Positions 17,165 through 25,902 of a DNA stretch of 64,000 nucleotides are shown in pieces (positions within the stretch are counted from its first letter, which is position 1; each line of letters starts with the position of its first letter). This stretch comes from JBBSEX01 sp038239345. Its GTDB lineage: Bacteria > Acidobacteriota > Terriglobia > Bryobacterales > Bryobacteraceae. Location: positions 248,001 through 312,000 of the forward strand of contig JBBSEX010000002.1 of the NCBI GenBank assembly GCA_038239345.1, written 5' to 3'. A model generated the notes under the pieces. That model was not told the origin of the DNA. It saw only the letters and a list, made by a program, of their open reading frames with translations, and ran no database searches. The position numbers and the translations under genes were made by a program.

Positions 17165-18633
17165 ACCAAGTTCTCCACAATCTTCGCCGACGACAGAACG
17201 CCCGGAACACCCGCTCCAGGATGCGTCCCGGCTCCAGCGAAATAAAGCTGTTTCACATCTTCGGAAACATTGTGCGGGCGGAACCACGCCGACTGCGTAA
17301 AAATCGGCTCAAATGAAAACGCCGATCCCAGATAGCTGTCTAGCGTCGTCTCGAAATCAAGGGGAGTAAGCAAGCGTTCCGTCACGATGCAATCCTCCAA
17401 TCCTGGCATGTATTTATCGGCGAGAAAACGGATGACACGGTCGCGCAAAGGTTTGGCTTCTTTTTTCCAATCCAGACCGCTTGCCTGATGGGGAACCGGC
17501 ACAAGTGCATAGAAGCTTTCACAACCCGCGGGCGCCATGCCCGGGTCGGTCATGGTTGGCCGATGGAGATAGAGCGAGAAATCGCCGGCCATTTTTTTCT
17601 TGTTGAAGATGTCGTCAAGAAGTTCCTCATAGCGCTCGCCAAGGATGATGGTGTGATGTCGAAGCTCTTCATAACGGCGTGATGTGCCGAAATAGATAAC
17701 AAACAGAGACATGCTGTAGCGCATCCCTTCCAGCTTCGCATCGGTATATTTTTTGCGTGCCTGCGCCGGGAGTAGTTTGCGGTAGGTGTTCGCGATATCG
17801 GCGTTGCTAACCACTGCGTCCGCCGCGATCCGCTCCCCATCCTTGGTCTCGACCCCATTGGCGGTACCCTTGTCGGTTAGAATCTGCGTCACTGGCGTCG
17901 ATAGCCGGATCTTGCCGCCGATCTCCTCGAAGATCTTCCCCAAGGCCGCTACCAATGCCCCCGTTCCCCCCATGATGTAATGCACGCCCCACTGCCGCTC
18001 CAGGTAATGAATCAAAGCATAAATCGACGTCGTCTGGAAGGGATTCCCGCCCACCAGAAGAGGATGAAAGCTGAAGACGCGGCGCAGCATCGGATCGTCC
18101 ACATAGCGGGATGCGAATTGATAGACCGTCTTGTGCGATTGCAGGCGGATCAGGTCAGGCGCGATGCGTACCATGTCGGTGAACTTGAGAAAGGGTCGAT
18201 CGGCCAACTCCACGAAGCCCTTCTGGAAAATAGCTTTGGCGGCGCGAATCATTTCCCGATAGCCCTGCAAATCCCCTGGCGCAAACGCCGCGACACTGCG
18301 CTCCGTCTCCGCTTCATCGCTGTTATATTCGAACCACCGGCCATCGGGAAACTCAATGCGATAGAAAGGATCTACCGGCACGATGCTAACGTAATCCTCG
18401 GTTTTACGGCCGGCAGCGGCGAAAATTTCGTCAATTAAAAACGGAGCCGTAATTACAGTGGGTCCGGCGTCGAACCGGAAGCCGTCCTGTTCATAGACGT
18501 AAGCCCGGCCACCAAGCTTGTCGCGCGCCTCCAACAACTCCACTTGATATCCACGCGCTTGGAGCCGAATTGCCGAGGCCAATCCGCCGAATCCACTACC
18601 GATGACTATGATTTTTTTCCCAGGCTCTTGCAT
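17143..18633 (-). CDS. crtI: Phytoene desaturase family FAD enzyme (CrtI/CrtN-like)
   Basis: A 496-residue FAD-dependent desaturase: N-terminal dinucleotide fold VIGSGFGGLASAIRL, the family block FRFDAGPTVITAP, and the C-terminal FAGAGTHPGAGVPGV. It introduces conjugated double bases into the carotene precursor at the membrane surface. It is the second gene of the operon; its start overlaps the crtE end by 38 bases and its end overlaps the crtB start by 22. CrtI and CrtN cannot be told apart with confidence by eye. Confidence 0.9.
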   Translation of the reverse strand: MQEPGKKIIVIGSGFGGLASAIRLQARGYQVELLEARDKLGGRAYVYEQDGFRFDAGPTVITAPFLIDEIFAAAGRKTEDYVSIVPVDPFYRIEFPDGRWFEYNSDEAETERSVAAFAPGDLQGYREMIRAAKAIFQKGFVELADRPFLKFTDMVRIAPDLIRLQSHKTVYQFASRYVDDPMLRRVFSFHPLLVGGNPFQTTSIYALIHYLERQWGVHYIMGGTGALVAALGKIFEEIGGKIRLSTPVTQILTDKGTANGVETKDGERIAADAVVSNADIANTYRKLLPAQARKKYTDAKLEGMRYSMSLFVIYFGTSRRYEELRHHTIILGERYEELLDDIFNKKKMAGDFSLYLHRPTMTDPGMAPAGCESFYALVPVPHQASGLDWKKEAKPLRDRVIRFLADKYMPGLEDCIVTERLLTPLDFETTLDSYLGSAFSFEPIFTQSAWFRPHNVSEDVKQLYFAGAGTHPGAGVPGVLSSAKIVENLVCRLLPN

Positions 18634-19465
18634 TCAGATAATCCAACAAATCGCCAAGGGGTTGACCTTGTGTTTCCAGCGGAGCAAGCCACGCATGAGC
18701 TTGTTGCAGCTGGGCTGTCAGCGGCTCAATGCATTCTTCGTCTTCATCCAGAAAATCGTCGGTCATCTGGAACGCAACTCCAAATTCGCGAGCGAAACTC
18801 ATCACTCTTTTTTCCTTTGACCGTTCGCTGGGCTCTGCAAAGAGAGTTCCGGCGCGGGCGGCCAGAAGAAATAAAGGAACGGTTTTTAAGTCGGTGACGT
18901 GCGTACGATTGCTCGACTCACCCGAAAGCCCTAAGTCCAGCGCTTGCCCGGCAATCAGACCATTGCAATCCAGGGCGGAGAGCAAGTGCTTCTGAAAGCC
19001 CAGCGCGCGATGTAAATCACACGGGCCATATTCGCGGCTGACGATGGAGCGAGCGGCCAACGCCACTAACGCAAAAGCCGCAAGCACGGCGGTGGCTTCC
19101 CCGAAAGCTACGTGGACGCTTTGTCGATTCCGGCGCATTGGCGCATCATCCATGCAGGGCAGATCGTCGATAATCAACGACGCGCAATGCAGAAGCTCCA
19201 CCGAGGCGGCCGCCGACAACGATAGAGCCGAGGGCTCATCGTCAAATAGACGGGCAACCCGCAATGACAAGATCGGGCGGATTCGCTGTGCTTCTCCGAA
19301 TACCGCATAGCGCATTGCCACCGGGACGCAACTCGCGCCTGTTACGGAGGGCTGATCGAGCAGCGTCTCAAGATACTCGTCGATCCGTTGCTTTTCAACG
19401 CACAGGTCGTTCGTTAGTTGGCTCGGCACAGTCACGACGTAGTTATAGATTACGGTATTTGACAC
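18596..19465 (-). CDS. crtE: Polyprenyl diphosphate synthase (GGPP synthase type)
   Basis: A 289-residue isoprenyl synthase with the first aspartate-rich motif DDLPCMDD (D100-D107) and the second as DDFLDEDEE. The four-residue spacing in the first motif is that of bacterial FPP/GGPP synthases. It supplies the prenyl diphosphate for the crtB product. GTG 19465 is the first possible start, in an AT-rich stretch shared with the divergent YihY gene. The symbol reflects its place as first gene of the carotenoid operon. Confidence 0.85.
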   Translation of the reverse strand: MSNTVIYNYVVTVPSQLTNDLCVEKQRIDEYLETLLDQPSVTGASCVPVAMRYAVFGEAQRIRPILSLRVARLFDDEPSALSLSAAASVELLHCASLIIDDLPCMDDAPMRRNRQSVHVAFGEATAVLAAFALVALAARSIVSREYGPCDLHRALGFQKHLLSALDCNGLIAGQALDLGLSGESSNRTHVTDLKTVPLFLLAARAGTLFAEPSERSKEKRVMSFAREFGVAFQMTDDFLDEDEECIEPLTAQLQQAHAWLAPLETQGQPLGDLLDYLNARAWEKNHSHR

Positions 19466-19493
19466 AAGATTTAATATTCAAACTGCGGCAAGC

Positions 19494-19499
19494 TATCAT
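19494..19499 (+). promoter_or_regulatory. Candidate -10 element (TATCAT) for the YihY-family gene
   Basis: TATCAT ends 8 bases before the GTG at 19508. It lies in the 42-base divergent region with crtE, which is AT-rich and probably holds both promoters. Confidence 0.4.
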
Positions 19500-19507
19500 C
19501 AAAGAAA

Positions 19508-20404
19508 GTGGAAGCGCGCTCCGTGTCGGCCGGAACAACAACTATCTACGCCACGTCGCCTAGGTTCTGGGCCCGCCAGTGGTGGCTGCTGCGGCAATCG
19601 GCGATCTCGGCCTATGAGGACAATTGTTTCGGCGTCGCCAAGGGTGCCGCATACTCGGCATTACTTTCCTTCTTCCCTGTTCTTACAACTTCAGCCGCGC
19701 TTCTTTCCCAGGCCAATGCCACTTCCGTATACCGCGTGATCTCCGGTTTGCTCTTTGAAGCTATCCCGCCCGGCTCGGAAAGCCTTCTGATAAATCACCT
19801 CCGCGATACTGGCGGGCGTCCTAAGACTCTCCTGATCGTCGCTACTTTACTTTCCATCTGGGCGGCGTCGGGAATGATGATGTCGCTCATGGAAGGCTTT
19901 CAAGCCGCTTATCGTTTACCGCATGGACGCCCTTTTTTGAAGCAACGCGGAATGGCCGTCGTTTTGGTGTTCGCGGCGGCGATCCCTACGCTAGCCGCTT
20001 CATCGTTAATACTATTTGGCTCGCGCACGGAGTCGTCTTTCATCCGCTGGGTAATCTTCATGCCCGAAGGAGCCTCAATCCGCCAATCGGTACTGCTTGT
20101 CGGACGATCTGCCCGTTATCTGGTGGCTTTTGGCGGAATCGTTCTATCCATGGCTTTGTTTTATTTTTTCGGCCCTAATCGCACCCAGAAGCTACATCGC
20201 ATGTGGCCCGGGGCATTAGTGGCAACCTCGCTCTGGTTAATTGCCACCAGCGTTTTCGCTTGGTACGTCACCCACGTAGCTAATTACAACGTTCTTTACG
20301 GCAGTATCGGCGCCGTCATCGCACTGCTAGTGTGGATGTATTTTCTCGCGGTGATCGTCCTTGTCGGCTGCGAGTTCAATGCCCTGGCGGAGCGAACCGA
20401 ATAA
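19508..20404 (+). CDS. YihY/virulence factor BrkB family membrane protein
   Basis: A 298-residue protein with six predicted membrane spans and the family blocks GAAYSALLSFFP near residue 46, WAASGMMMSLMEG and the C-terminal YGSIGAVIALLVWMYF. YihY/BrkB proteins are inner-membrane proteins often misannotated as RNase BN; their function is unsettled. It is divergent from crtE. Confidence 0.85.
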   Translation: MEARSVSAGTTTIYATSPRFWARQWWLLRQSAISAYEDNCFGVAKGAAYSALLSFFPVLTTSAALLSQANATSVYRVISGLLFEAIPPGSESLLINHLRDTGGRPKTLLIVATLLSIWAASGMMMSLMEGFQAAYRLPHGRPFLKQRGMAVVLVFAAAIPTLAASSLILFGSRTESSFIRWVIFMPEGASIRQSVLLVGRSARYLVAFGGIVLSMALFYFFGPNRTQKLHRMWPGALVATSLWLIATSVFAWYVTHVANYNVLYGSIGAVIALLVWMYFLAVIVLVGCEFNALAERTE

Positions 20405-20426
20405 GCGCTTGGTCCGAGTGCTTGCT

Positions 20427-21050
20427 CTAGCCATGTAAAGACAGCAGCCCATTGTCCAGCGCGTACCGCGTTAACTGCGCCGTGGTTCTGATTCCAAGCT
20501 TGGTTGCTATCGCCGCCTTATGGAATTGCGCTGTTTTTACAGAGATCTGCAACTTCGACGCTACTTCCTTCGCCGTGCACCCATCGGCAATCAACTGCAG
20601 TACCTCACGCTGGCGAACGGTCAACCCCGATTCCACTACCGCTGTATCGGCGCTGCCCTTCGTTACAAGCGGCGTTACGTAAGAGTTTCCCTTAAGTACT
20701 TCACGGATGGCGATTACCAACTCGGACGCCGCCGAGCGCTTCAGCACATAACCGGCCGCGCCCGCCCGGAATGCTTCGCGAACGAATACCGGGTCGCCAT
20801 GCATACTGACGAACAACAGCTTCGCATCGGGCACCGCTTGGCGAATCATGCGCGCCGCGTCTACGCCATTAACCACGGGCATTGATATATCTATCAAAAC
20901 CACATCCGGCCGCAACTCGATCGCTTTATCCACTAACGCGCGTCCGTTCTCGACAACGGCAACTACGTCGAACTCGGTGTCCAAGAGGTTACGCAGCGCA
21001 TCCAAAATCAGCACATGATCGTCGGCGATTATCAAGCGTGCTTTAGACAT
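20427..21050 (-). CDS. NarL/FixJ-family response regulator
   Basis: A 207-residue two-domain regulator: receiver domain with acidic pocket D10-D11, phosphoacceptor D54 (VVLIDISMP) and a LuxR-type helix-turn-helix (LTVRQREVLQLIADG, about residues 143-203). It binds DNA when phosphorylated by a sensor kinase. No kinase is adjacent; the HisKA_3 kinase at 35423 is of the right class to be a partner, but that link is a guess. AGAGG about 12 bases before the ATG may serve as ribosome-binding site. Confidence 0.9.
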   Translation of the reverse strand: MSKARLIIADDHVLILDALRNLLDTEFDVVAVVENGRALVDKAIELRPDVVLIDISMPVVNGVDAARMIRQAVPDAKLLFVSMHGDPVFVREAFRAGAAGYVLKRSAASELVIAIREVLKGNSYVTPLVTKGSADTAVVESGLTVRQREVLQLIADGCTAKEVASKLQISVKTAQFHKAAIATKLGIRTTAQLTRYALDNGLLSLHG

Positions 21051-21243
21051 TTTTAAACGTTACCTCTTGTTCGAACCGTCAATTTCGCTGGCCGGTTTTA
21101 TAATTAGAACCATCTCTCTGACATATTGACACGTCCGCCTGTGGATAGTGTCTCTATTAATATTGGCACTTTTTCCGGCACGGAAAAACTCAAGGAGCTT
21201 TTGCGGCCGCATGCGAGCCCCCGGGAAACCTCCACTTCGGTGG

Positions 21244-21249
21244 TAGGAT
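21244..21249 (+). promoter_or_regulatory. Candidate extended -10 element (TGG-TAGGAT) for the S15 hydrolase gene
   Basis: TAGGAT preceded by TGG ends exactly 6 bases before GTG 21256, predicting transcription from the first base of the start codon. Confidence 0.5.
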
Positions 21250-21255
21250 CTTGAC

Positions 21256-23139
21256 GTGAAACTCCTACCACTGTGCTTGACGATCCTGTCATCCAGCGTG
21301 CTGCTGGCCCAGCCGCCGCAATCGGAAGAAATAAAGAAGCGAGCCGAATTCATCAAGGCTCACTACACGAAGTTCGAATTTCTAATTCCGATGCGCGATG
21401 GCAAGAAGTTATTCACTTCGGTCTATGCGCCAAAAGACGACAGCCAGACTTACCCGTTCCTGATGCAGCGAACGCCGTATTCCGTCAGCCCCTATGGCGA
21501 AGATCACTACAAGCCAGTGCTCGCCAATTCCGAAAAATATGAGAAGGAAGGTTTCATCTTTGTGTATCAGGATGTACGCGGCCGTTTCATGTCGGACGGC
21601 GTCTTCCTGGAAGCTACTCCGCATAAAGACCTGAAGAAATCGAGCGCCGATATAGACGAAAGCAGCGATACCTACGACACCATCGATTGGCTGATGAAGA
21701 ACGTTTCCAATAACAACGGAAAGGCCGGCATCTACGGCATCAGCTATCCGGGCTTTTATGCCGCCGCGGGCATGATCGACGCCCATCCCGCGCTGGCCGC
21801 CGCTTCACCGCAGGCTCCCGTAACCGACATCGCCAATGGCGACGATACGTTTCACAACGGCGCTTTTTTCCTTGCGGCTAACTTTGGCTTCTATGTAGGA
21901 TTTCCCATGCGCAAGGGTGACCCCATGCCGCCCGACGCCAGCGAAAGCCGCTTCGACTTCAAGACACCCGATGCCTATGACTTCTATCTGAAAATGGGTC
22001 CCATCGCAAACTCAAACGAGCGTTATCTCAAGAATGAAAACCCATATTGGAATGACATTCTGAAGCACCAGACTTATGACGATTTCTGGAAGTCGCGCAA
22101 TATCGCCGCTCATATCAAAAACATCAAACCCGCGGTAATGGCGGTTGGCGGCTGGTTCGATGCGGAAGATTTGTCGGGGCCGTTGAAGGTCTATCGGGCA
22201 GTGAAGGACAATCACCCGCCGGCCACGAACATTCTGGTGATGGGCCCCTGGTCGCATGGCGGATGGGCGCGAAGCGATGGCAGCCACTTGGGATACGCGC
22301 GCTTCGATTCGAATACTTCCGAGTACTATCGCGACAACATCGAGTTTCCATTCTTCCTGTATCAGTTGAAAAGTAAAGGTGACGGAAAGTTTCCGGCGGC
22401 GCATCTATTCGAGACAGGAACCAATCGCTGGCGCAAGTTCGACGCCTGGCCCCCGGCTAACTCGACAAGCAAAACGCTGTACTTCCGGGCGGGCGGAAAA
22501 CTGTCGTTCGATGCTCCAGATGAAGCGGAAGGTTTTGACGAATATATGAGCGATCCCGCGCACCCGGTGCCGTTGATGAGCACGATCGGCGACGGCATGC
22601 CGCGCGAGTATATGACCGAGGATCAACGTTTCGCATCGCGCCGGCCGGATGTTCTGACTTATCAAACCGACGTGCTGGAAAATGATCTCACGATCGGCGG
22701 TCCGCTAAGCGCCAGCTTGCATGTATCCACGAGCGGCACCGATTCCGATTTTATTGTGAAATTGATCGACGTTTATCCTAATGATTATCCCGATCCAGAG
22801 CCCAATCCCACGCAAATTCACATGGGCGGCTATCAGCAGCTTCTACGCGGCGAGCCGTTCCGCGGAAAGTATCGCGCCGGGCTCGACAAGCCGCAAGCTT
22901 TTGTTCCCGGCCAGCCAGCGAAAATCGAGTACGTGATGCCCGATGTTCTGCACACATTTCGCCGGGGGCATCGCATCATGGTGCAAGTACAGAGCACGTG
23001 GTTCCCGCTGATCGACCGAAATCCGCAAAAGTTTCTCGACATTGCCAACGCCAAGATGACCGACTTCGAGAAGGCCACGGAGCGCGTGTACCGTAACAAA
23101 GGCATGAGCTCTGGCGTGCGCGTTCTTGTTCAGAAATAG
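21256..23139 (+). CDS. Secreted CocE/NonD-family (S15) hydrolase
   Basis: A 627-residue protein with a Sec signal peptide (first 19 residues, ending LLAQ), an alpha/beta-hydrolase core with the nucleophile elbow GISYPG, and the C-terminal jelly-roll domain (LENDLTIGGPLSASLHVS). The family includes X-Pro dipeptidyl peptidases, cocaine esterase and glutaryl-7-ACA acylase. Substrate unknown; export suggests use of external peptides or esters. GTG start directly follows a candidate promoter. Confidence 0.88.
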   Translation: MKLLPLCLTILSSSVLLAQPPQSEEIKKRAEFIKAHYTKFEFLIPMRDGKKLFTSVYAPKDDSQTYPFLMQRTPYSVSPYGEDHYKPVLANSEKYEKEGFIFVYQDVRGRFMSDGVFLEATPHKDLKKSSADIDESSDTYDTIDWLMKNVSNNNGKAGIYGISYPGFYAAAGMIDAHPALAAASPQAPVTDIANGDDTFHNGAFFLAANFGFYVGFPMRKGDPMPPDASESRFDFKTPDAYDFYLKMGPIANSNERYLKNENPYWNDILKHQTYDDFWKSRNIAAHIKNIKPAVMAVGGWFDAEDLSGPLKVYRAVKDNHPPATNILVMGPWSHGGWARSDGSHLGYARFDSNTSEYYRDNIEFPFFLYQLKSKGDGKFPAAHLFETGTNRWRKFDAWPPANSTSKTLYFRAGGKLSFDAPDEAEGFDEYMSDPAHPVPLMSTIGDGMPREYMTEDQRFASRRPDVLTYQTDVLENDLTIGGPLSASLHVSTSGTDSDFIVKLIDVYPNDYPDPEPNPTQIHMGGYQQLLRGEPFRGKYRAGLDKPQAFVPGQPAKIEYVMPDVLHTFRRGHRIMVQVQSTWFPLIDRNPQKFLDIANAKMTDFEKATERVYRNKGMSSGVRVLVQK

Positions 23140-23142
23140 CTG

Positions 23143-24477
23143 TTACGTCGATAGCGGATGTATCCACGGCTGTCTGTAAGGACGCACCATCAGTTTCGCC
23201 GCTTCCGCATCGTTCCCGATCGTCTGCTTCGCGGCATCCCAGCGCAGCGTGCGACCGGTCTTCAGCGAAAGATTGGCCAGAATGCAACTGGCGGTCGAGA
23301 TATGTCCTTGCTCAATGTCCGCGACTGGCTTGGTGCGCCCGTCAATCGCCGCCAGGAAATCGCGCATATGTTTCCGAATGGCCGGCGCCACGTGCTTTTC
23401 CAAATCCTTTTCCGTTTTGTCTTCGGGGTATTGATCTAATTCGTAGGTGACATCGCGATGTAGACCTTCCGTCTGGCCGGCCGGAATAAAATCGTAGCTA
23501 TTCACGCTGGCTTTCAGCGTGCCTTTGTCTCCATAGAAAGTCGCGCCCCAGGGATATTTCGGATCCGGCGCGTCGCCCCAGGTGCGATGTTGCCAGACAA
23601 CCTTTAGGTCCCCGAACGCGAAGGTTGCCGTCTGCGTATCGGTGATGTTTGCTTTGCTGGTCTTGTCTACAACGATTCCACCGGCCGATGAGACGCTGTC
23701 GGGCCACCCCAGGTCCAGCATCCAGCGCGTCATATCGAGCATGTGAACGCACATATCGCCGACGATTCCATTTCCATATTCCATGAAGGCGCGCCAGGTG
23801 CGGGGATGAACCAATTTGTTGTAGGGGCGCATGGGCGCGGGTCCGGTCCACATCTCATAGTCGAGATAATCAGGCGGCGCACTGTCCGGCGGATTCTCCG
23901 TGGCGCGCATATGGTAGTAGCAATAAATCTCCACCAACCCGATCTTGCCCAGCTTTCCTTCCTTGATAAAACGGTCGCGCGCTTCTATCAGATGCGGAGT
24001 GCTGCGGCGTTGCGTGCCCACCTGTACGACGCGCTTGTATTTCCGCGCGGCGGCCAACATCGCCTGGCCCTCCGCGATATCTACGCTCACAGGTTTCTGC
24101 ACCCAGACGTCAACGCCTGAGCTGACGGCCTGAATCATCGGCAACGCATGCCAGTGGTCGGGGGTTCCAACCAGTACGATGTCGAGATCTTTCTCGGCCA
24201 ACATCTTCCGGTAATCGCCGTACGTGCGGGGAGTTTTATGCGAGGCTTGACGCGTCGAAACCATCGCGGCGGCGTCGGCGAGCATGCGCGAATCGACATC
24301 GCACAATGAGACGACTTCCACCGGGGCAACTTGGATTAATCGAAAAAGATCGCTCTTGCCATACCAGCCGCATCCAATCAGACCAACCCGCCGGGGCTTG
24401 GCTTCATCGTAGGCTGGGGCGGCCCGGAGAGAAGCCAATCCAGCGGCGGCGGAATAGAGAAAGCGGCGTCGATTCAT
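23143..24477 (-). CDS. Tat-exported Gfo/Idh/MocA family oxidoreductase
   Basis: About 444 residues. The ATG at 24477 gives a twin-arginine signal (MNRRRFLYSAAAG); an upstream in-frame start at 24504 only adds residues before it. Then comes the NAD(P)-binding fold (VGLIGCGWYGKSD), the EKP-type motif region (WVQKPVSVDIAEG) and the alpha/beta dehydrogenase domain. Such exported proteins are abundant in Acidobacteria and Planctomycetes and probably act on sugars or glycosides. It is 29 bases downstream of the uronate-isomerase relative, so the two are likely co-transcribed. Confidence 0.88.
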   Translation of the reverse strand: MNRRRFLYSAAAGLASLRAAPAYDEAKPRRVGLIGCGWYGKSDLFRLIQVAPVEVVSLCDVDSRMLADAAAMVSTRQASHKTPRTYGDYRKMLAEKDLDIVLVGTPDHWHALPMIQAVSSGVDVWVQKPVSVDIAEGQAMLAAARKYKRVVQVGTQRRSTPHLIEARDRFIKEGKLGKIGLVEIYCYYHMRATENPPDSAPPDYLDYEMWTGPAPMRPYNKLVHPRTWRAFMEYGNGIVGDMCVHMLDMTRWMLDLGWPDSVSSAGGIVVDKTSKANITDTQTATFAFGDLKVVWQHRTWGDAPDPKYPWGATFYGDKGTLKASVNSYDFIPAGQTEGLHRDVTYELDQYPEDKTEKDLEKHVAPAIRKHMRDFLAAIDGRTKPVADIEQGHISTASCILANLSLKTGRTLRWDAAKQTIGNDAEAAKLMVRPYRQPWIHPLST

Positions 24478-24506
24478 GCAAGCAGTATATGCCCGTTGGA
24501 GCACGC

Positions 24507-25790
24507 TCAGCGCCGCATATTGGTGAATGCCTCAAAATTCGTGCGGAATAAACGCGTGATGTCGCGGCGAATATCGTCGCGCGTCACTGCGCGTCCGTCT
24601 TCGGAAAGCAAGCGGTAAGAATTCGCCAAAATGGGCGCCACAGTCCGGCGCGTGTTACGCCATTTATAGATCACTTGTTCCAACACGCGAGCGTCCGAAT
24701 GTTGCGGTATGAAACTAGTCCCCAGCATCTCCAGCCTTTCGCGCGTGATCTCTTCCACGACAGATGGGTTGTTCAGGAACCACCAACAACCGAACGGCAG
24801 CAGGTTGCTGAACTTGCGCGCGTAGACGCACAGCTCGTGTTGATTTTCCCGGCTCAATACGCTGATCAGGAAACGATTTTCAGGATGCCCCGCGCACAGC
24901 CTCTCCATGGCTTGCAGATCCACTTTGCCACTCCCATCACCTGCGAGTTTTAGGCGCGGATTTACCTGATAACGAACACCGATCATCACCGACAAAGGGA
25001 TGCCGAACTCGCGGCATACGGGCAGCACGGATTCCGCCAGCAGCCTGCCACGAGAACTCTCTTCGGGGTAGGCAAATGTATCCGGCAAGGAGACCGCCAT
25101 ATACACCGGCCGCATCCGTGTGCACCATTCCGTTAAAAAGCGCCGCACTTCCCCCGCGGAAATTCCCCCGGCATATTCGTCCACTTGAAAACCTTTGGCC
25201 GCCAGCGCACTCCAATGATCAGACCATTTATTAAGTATTCGGTCCAGCCGCAGCACGGGATGAAACCGCAAATCCGTCTCCACTTCGCTTTCCCACAGGG
25301 GGGATTCTTGCGGGTCTAACGGATCGTTCGTCATCAGCACTTCGCTGATGCCCGCCAACTCGAAAACATGCTGGATATGATCGTTCAACTTGCGAGTTTC
25401 GAAGAACTCTCGCGCGATCGTTAGATTGGTTGCGCTCGTTGGCAAATCGAAAGCCTTTAGCACCGCCACCACCCCCCGCGTGGCCTCCGAAATGGGCGCG
25501 TTCTCGACGAATAAAGTACGCCAGATGAGATCTGCTTTATCGCGCGTCGCCATTCCAAAGTATTGTTCCGGCGAACAATCGGCTGAGCGAAACAACTCCG
25601 CTTCCAGATAATGATAAGTAATCAATTCATCGATTCCCCACAAGCCAATCGACCCTAGCGACGGCATGTACAGGTGGGTGTGTACGTCGATGAACGGAGT
25701 GGCTCGCAGTTCATCCTGAACCGTAGTTAGGATTTCGTCATAAGACAGCGCGACGGCGCCAGACGTCATCTCAGAAGTAGGCACACTCAT
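24507..25790 (-). CDS. Glucuronate isomerase-related amidohydrolase-fold protein
   Basis: A 427-residue protein beginning, after about 30 residues, with FIDVHTHLYMP, the metal-binding HxH strand of the amidohydrolase/uronate isomerase fold, and containing QHSDAR near the C-terminus, a position of conserved residues in UxaC. It is shorter than UxaC and divergent, so a uronate or related sugar-acid isomerase is a suggestion only. It is followed by the Gfo/Idh/MocA enzyme, consistent with sugar metabolism. An AGAAGGA ribosome-binding site lies before the ATG. Confidence 0.7.
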   Translation of the reverse strand: MSVPTSEMTSGAVALSYDEILTTVQDELRATPFIDVHTHLYMPSLGSIGLWGIDELITYHYLEAELFRSADCSPEQYFGMATRDKADLIWRTLFVENAPISEATRGVVAVLKAFDLPTSATNLTIAREFFETRKLNDHIQHVFELAGISEVLMTNDPLDPQESPLWESEVETDLRFHPVLRLDRILNKWSDHWSALAAKGFQVDEYAGGISAGEVRRFLTEWCTRMRPVYMAVSLPDTFAYPEESSRGRLLAESVLPVCREFGIPLSVMIGVRYQVNPRLKLAGDGSGKVDLQAMERLCAGHPENRFLISVLSRENQHELCVYARKFSNLLPFGCWWFLNNPSVVEEITRERLEMLGTSFIPQHSDARVLEQVIYKWRNTRRTVAPILANSYRLLSEDGRAVTRDDIRRDITRLFRTNFEAFTNMRR

Positions 25791-25803
25791 GATGTCCTTC
25801 TAA

Positions 25804-25809
25804 ACTATA
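25804..25809 (-). promoter_or_regulatory. Candidate -10 element (TATAGT) for the isomerase-oxidoreductase pair
   Basis: Read on the minus strand, TATAGT lies 13 bases before the ATG at 25790, with an AGAAGGA ribosome-binding site between. This is a short-leader rather than leaderless arrangement. Confidence 0.35.
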
Positions 25810-25890
25810 GAGGCCCGAGCCGGGTGTCAAATGCAACAAATAAAAACGTCGGTTGAGTGGAATTGAACGATCCCGCTGCGCTTCCACTGT

Positions 25891-25896
25891 TATGAT
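25891..25896 (+). promoter_or_regulatory. Candidate extended -10 element (TGT-TATGAT) for the DUF6807 gene
   Basis: TATGAT preceded by TGT ends exactly 6 bases before GTG 25903, so the transcript is predicted to begin at the start codon. Confidence 0.5.
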
Positions 25897-25902
25897 GCGA
25901 AC

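Noticed and set aside
13089..19465. Calling the pigment staphyloxanthin and the genes crtOPQMN
   Set aside because: CrtP is missing and chain length cannot be read from the synthase or desaturase by eye, so only family-level names are given.
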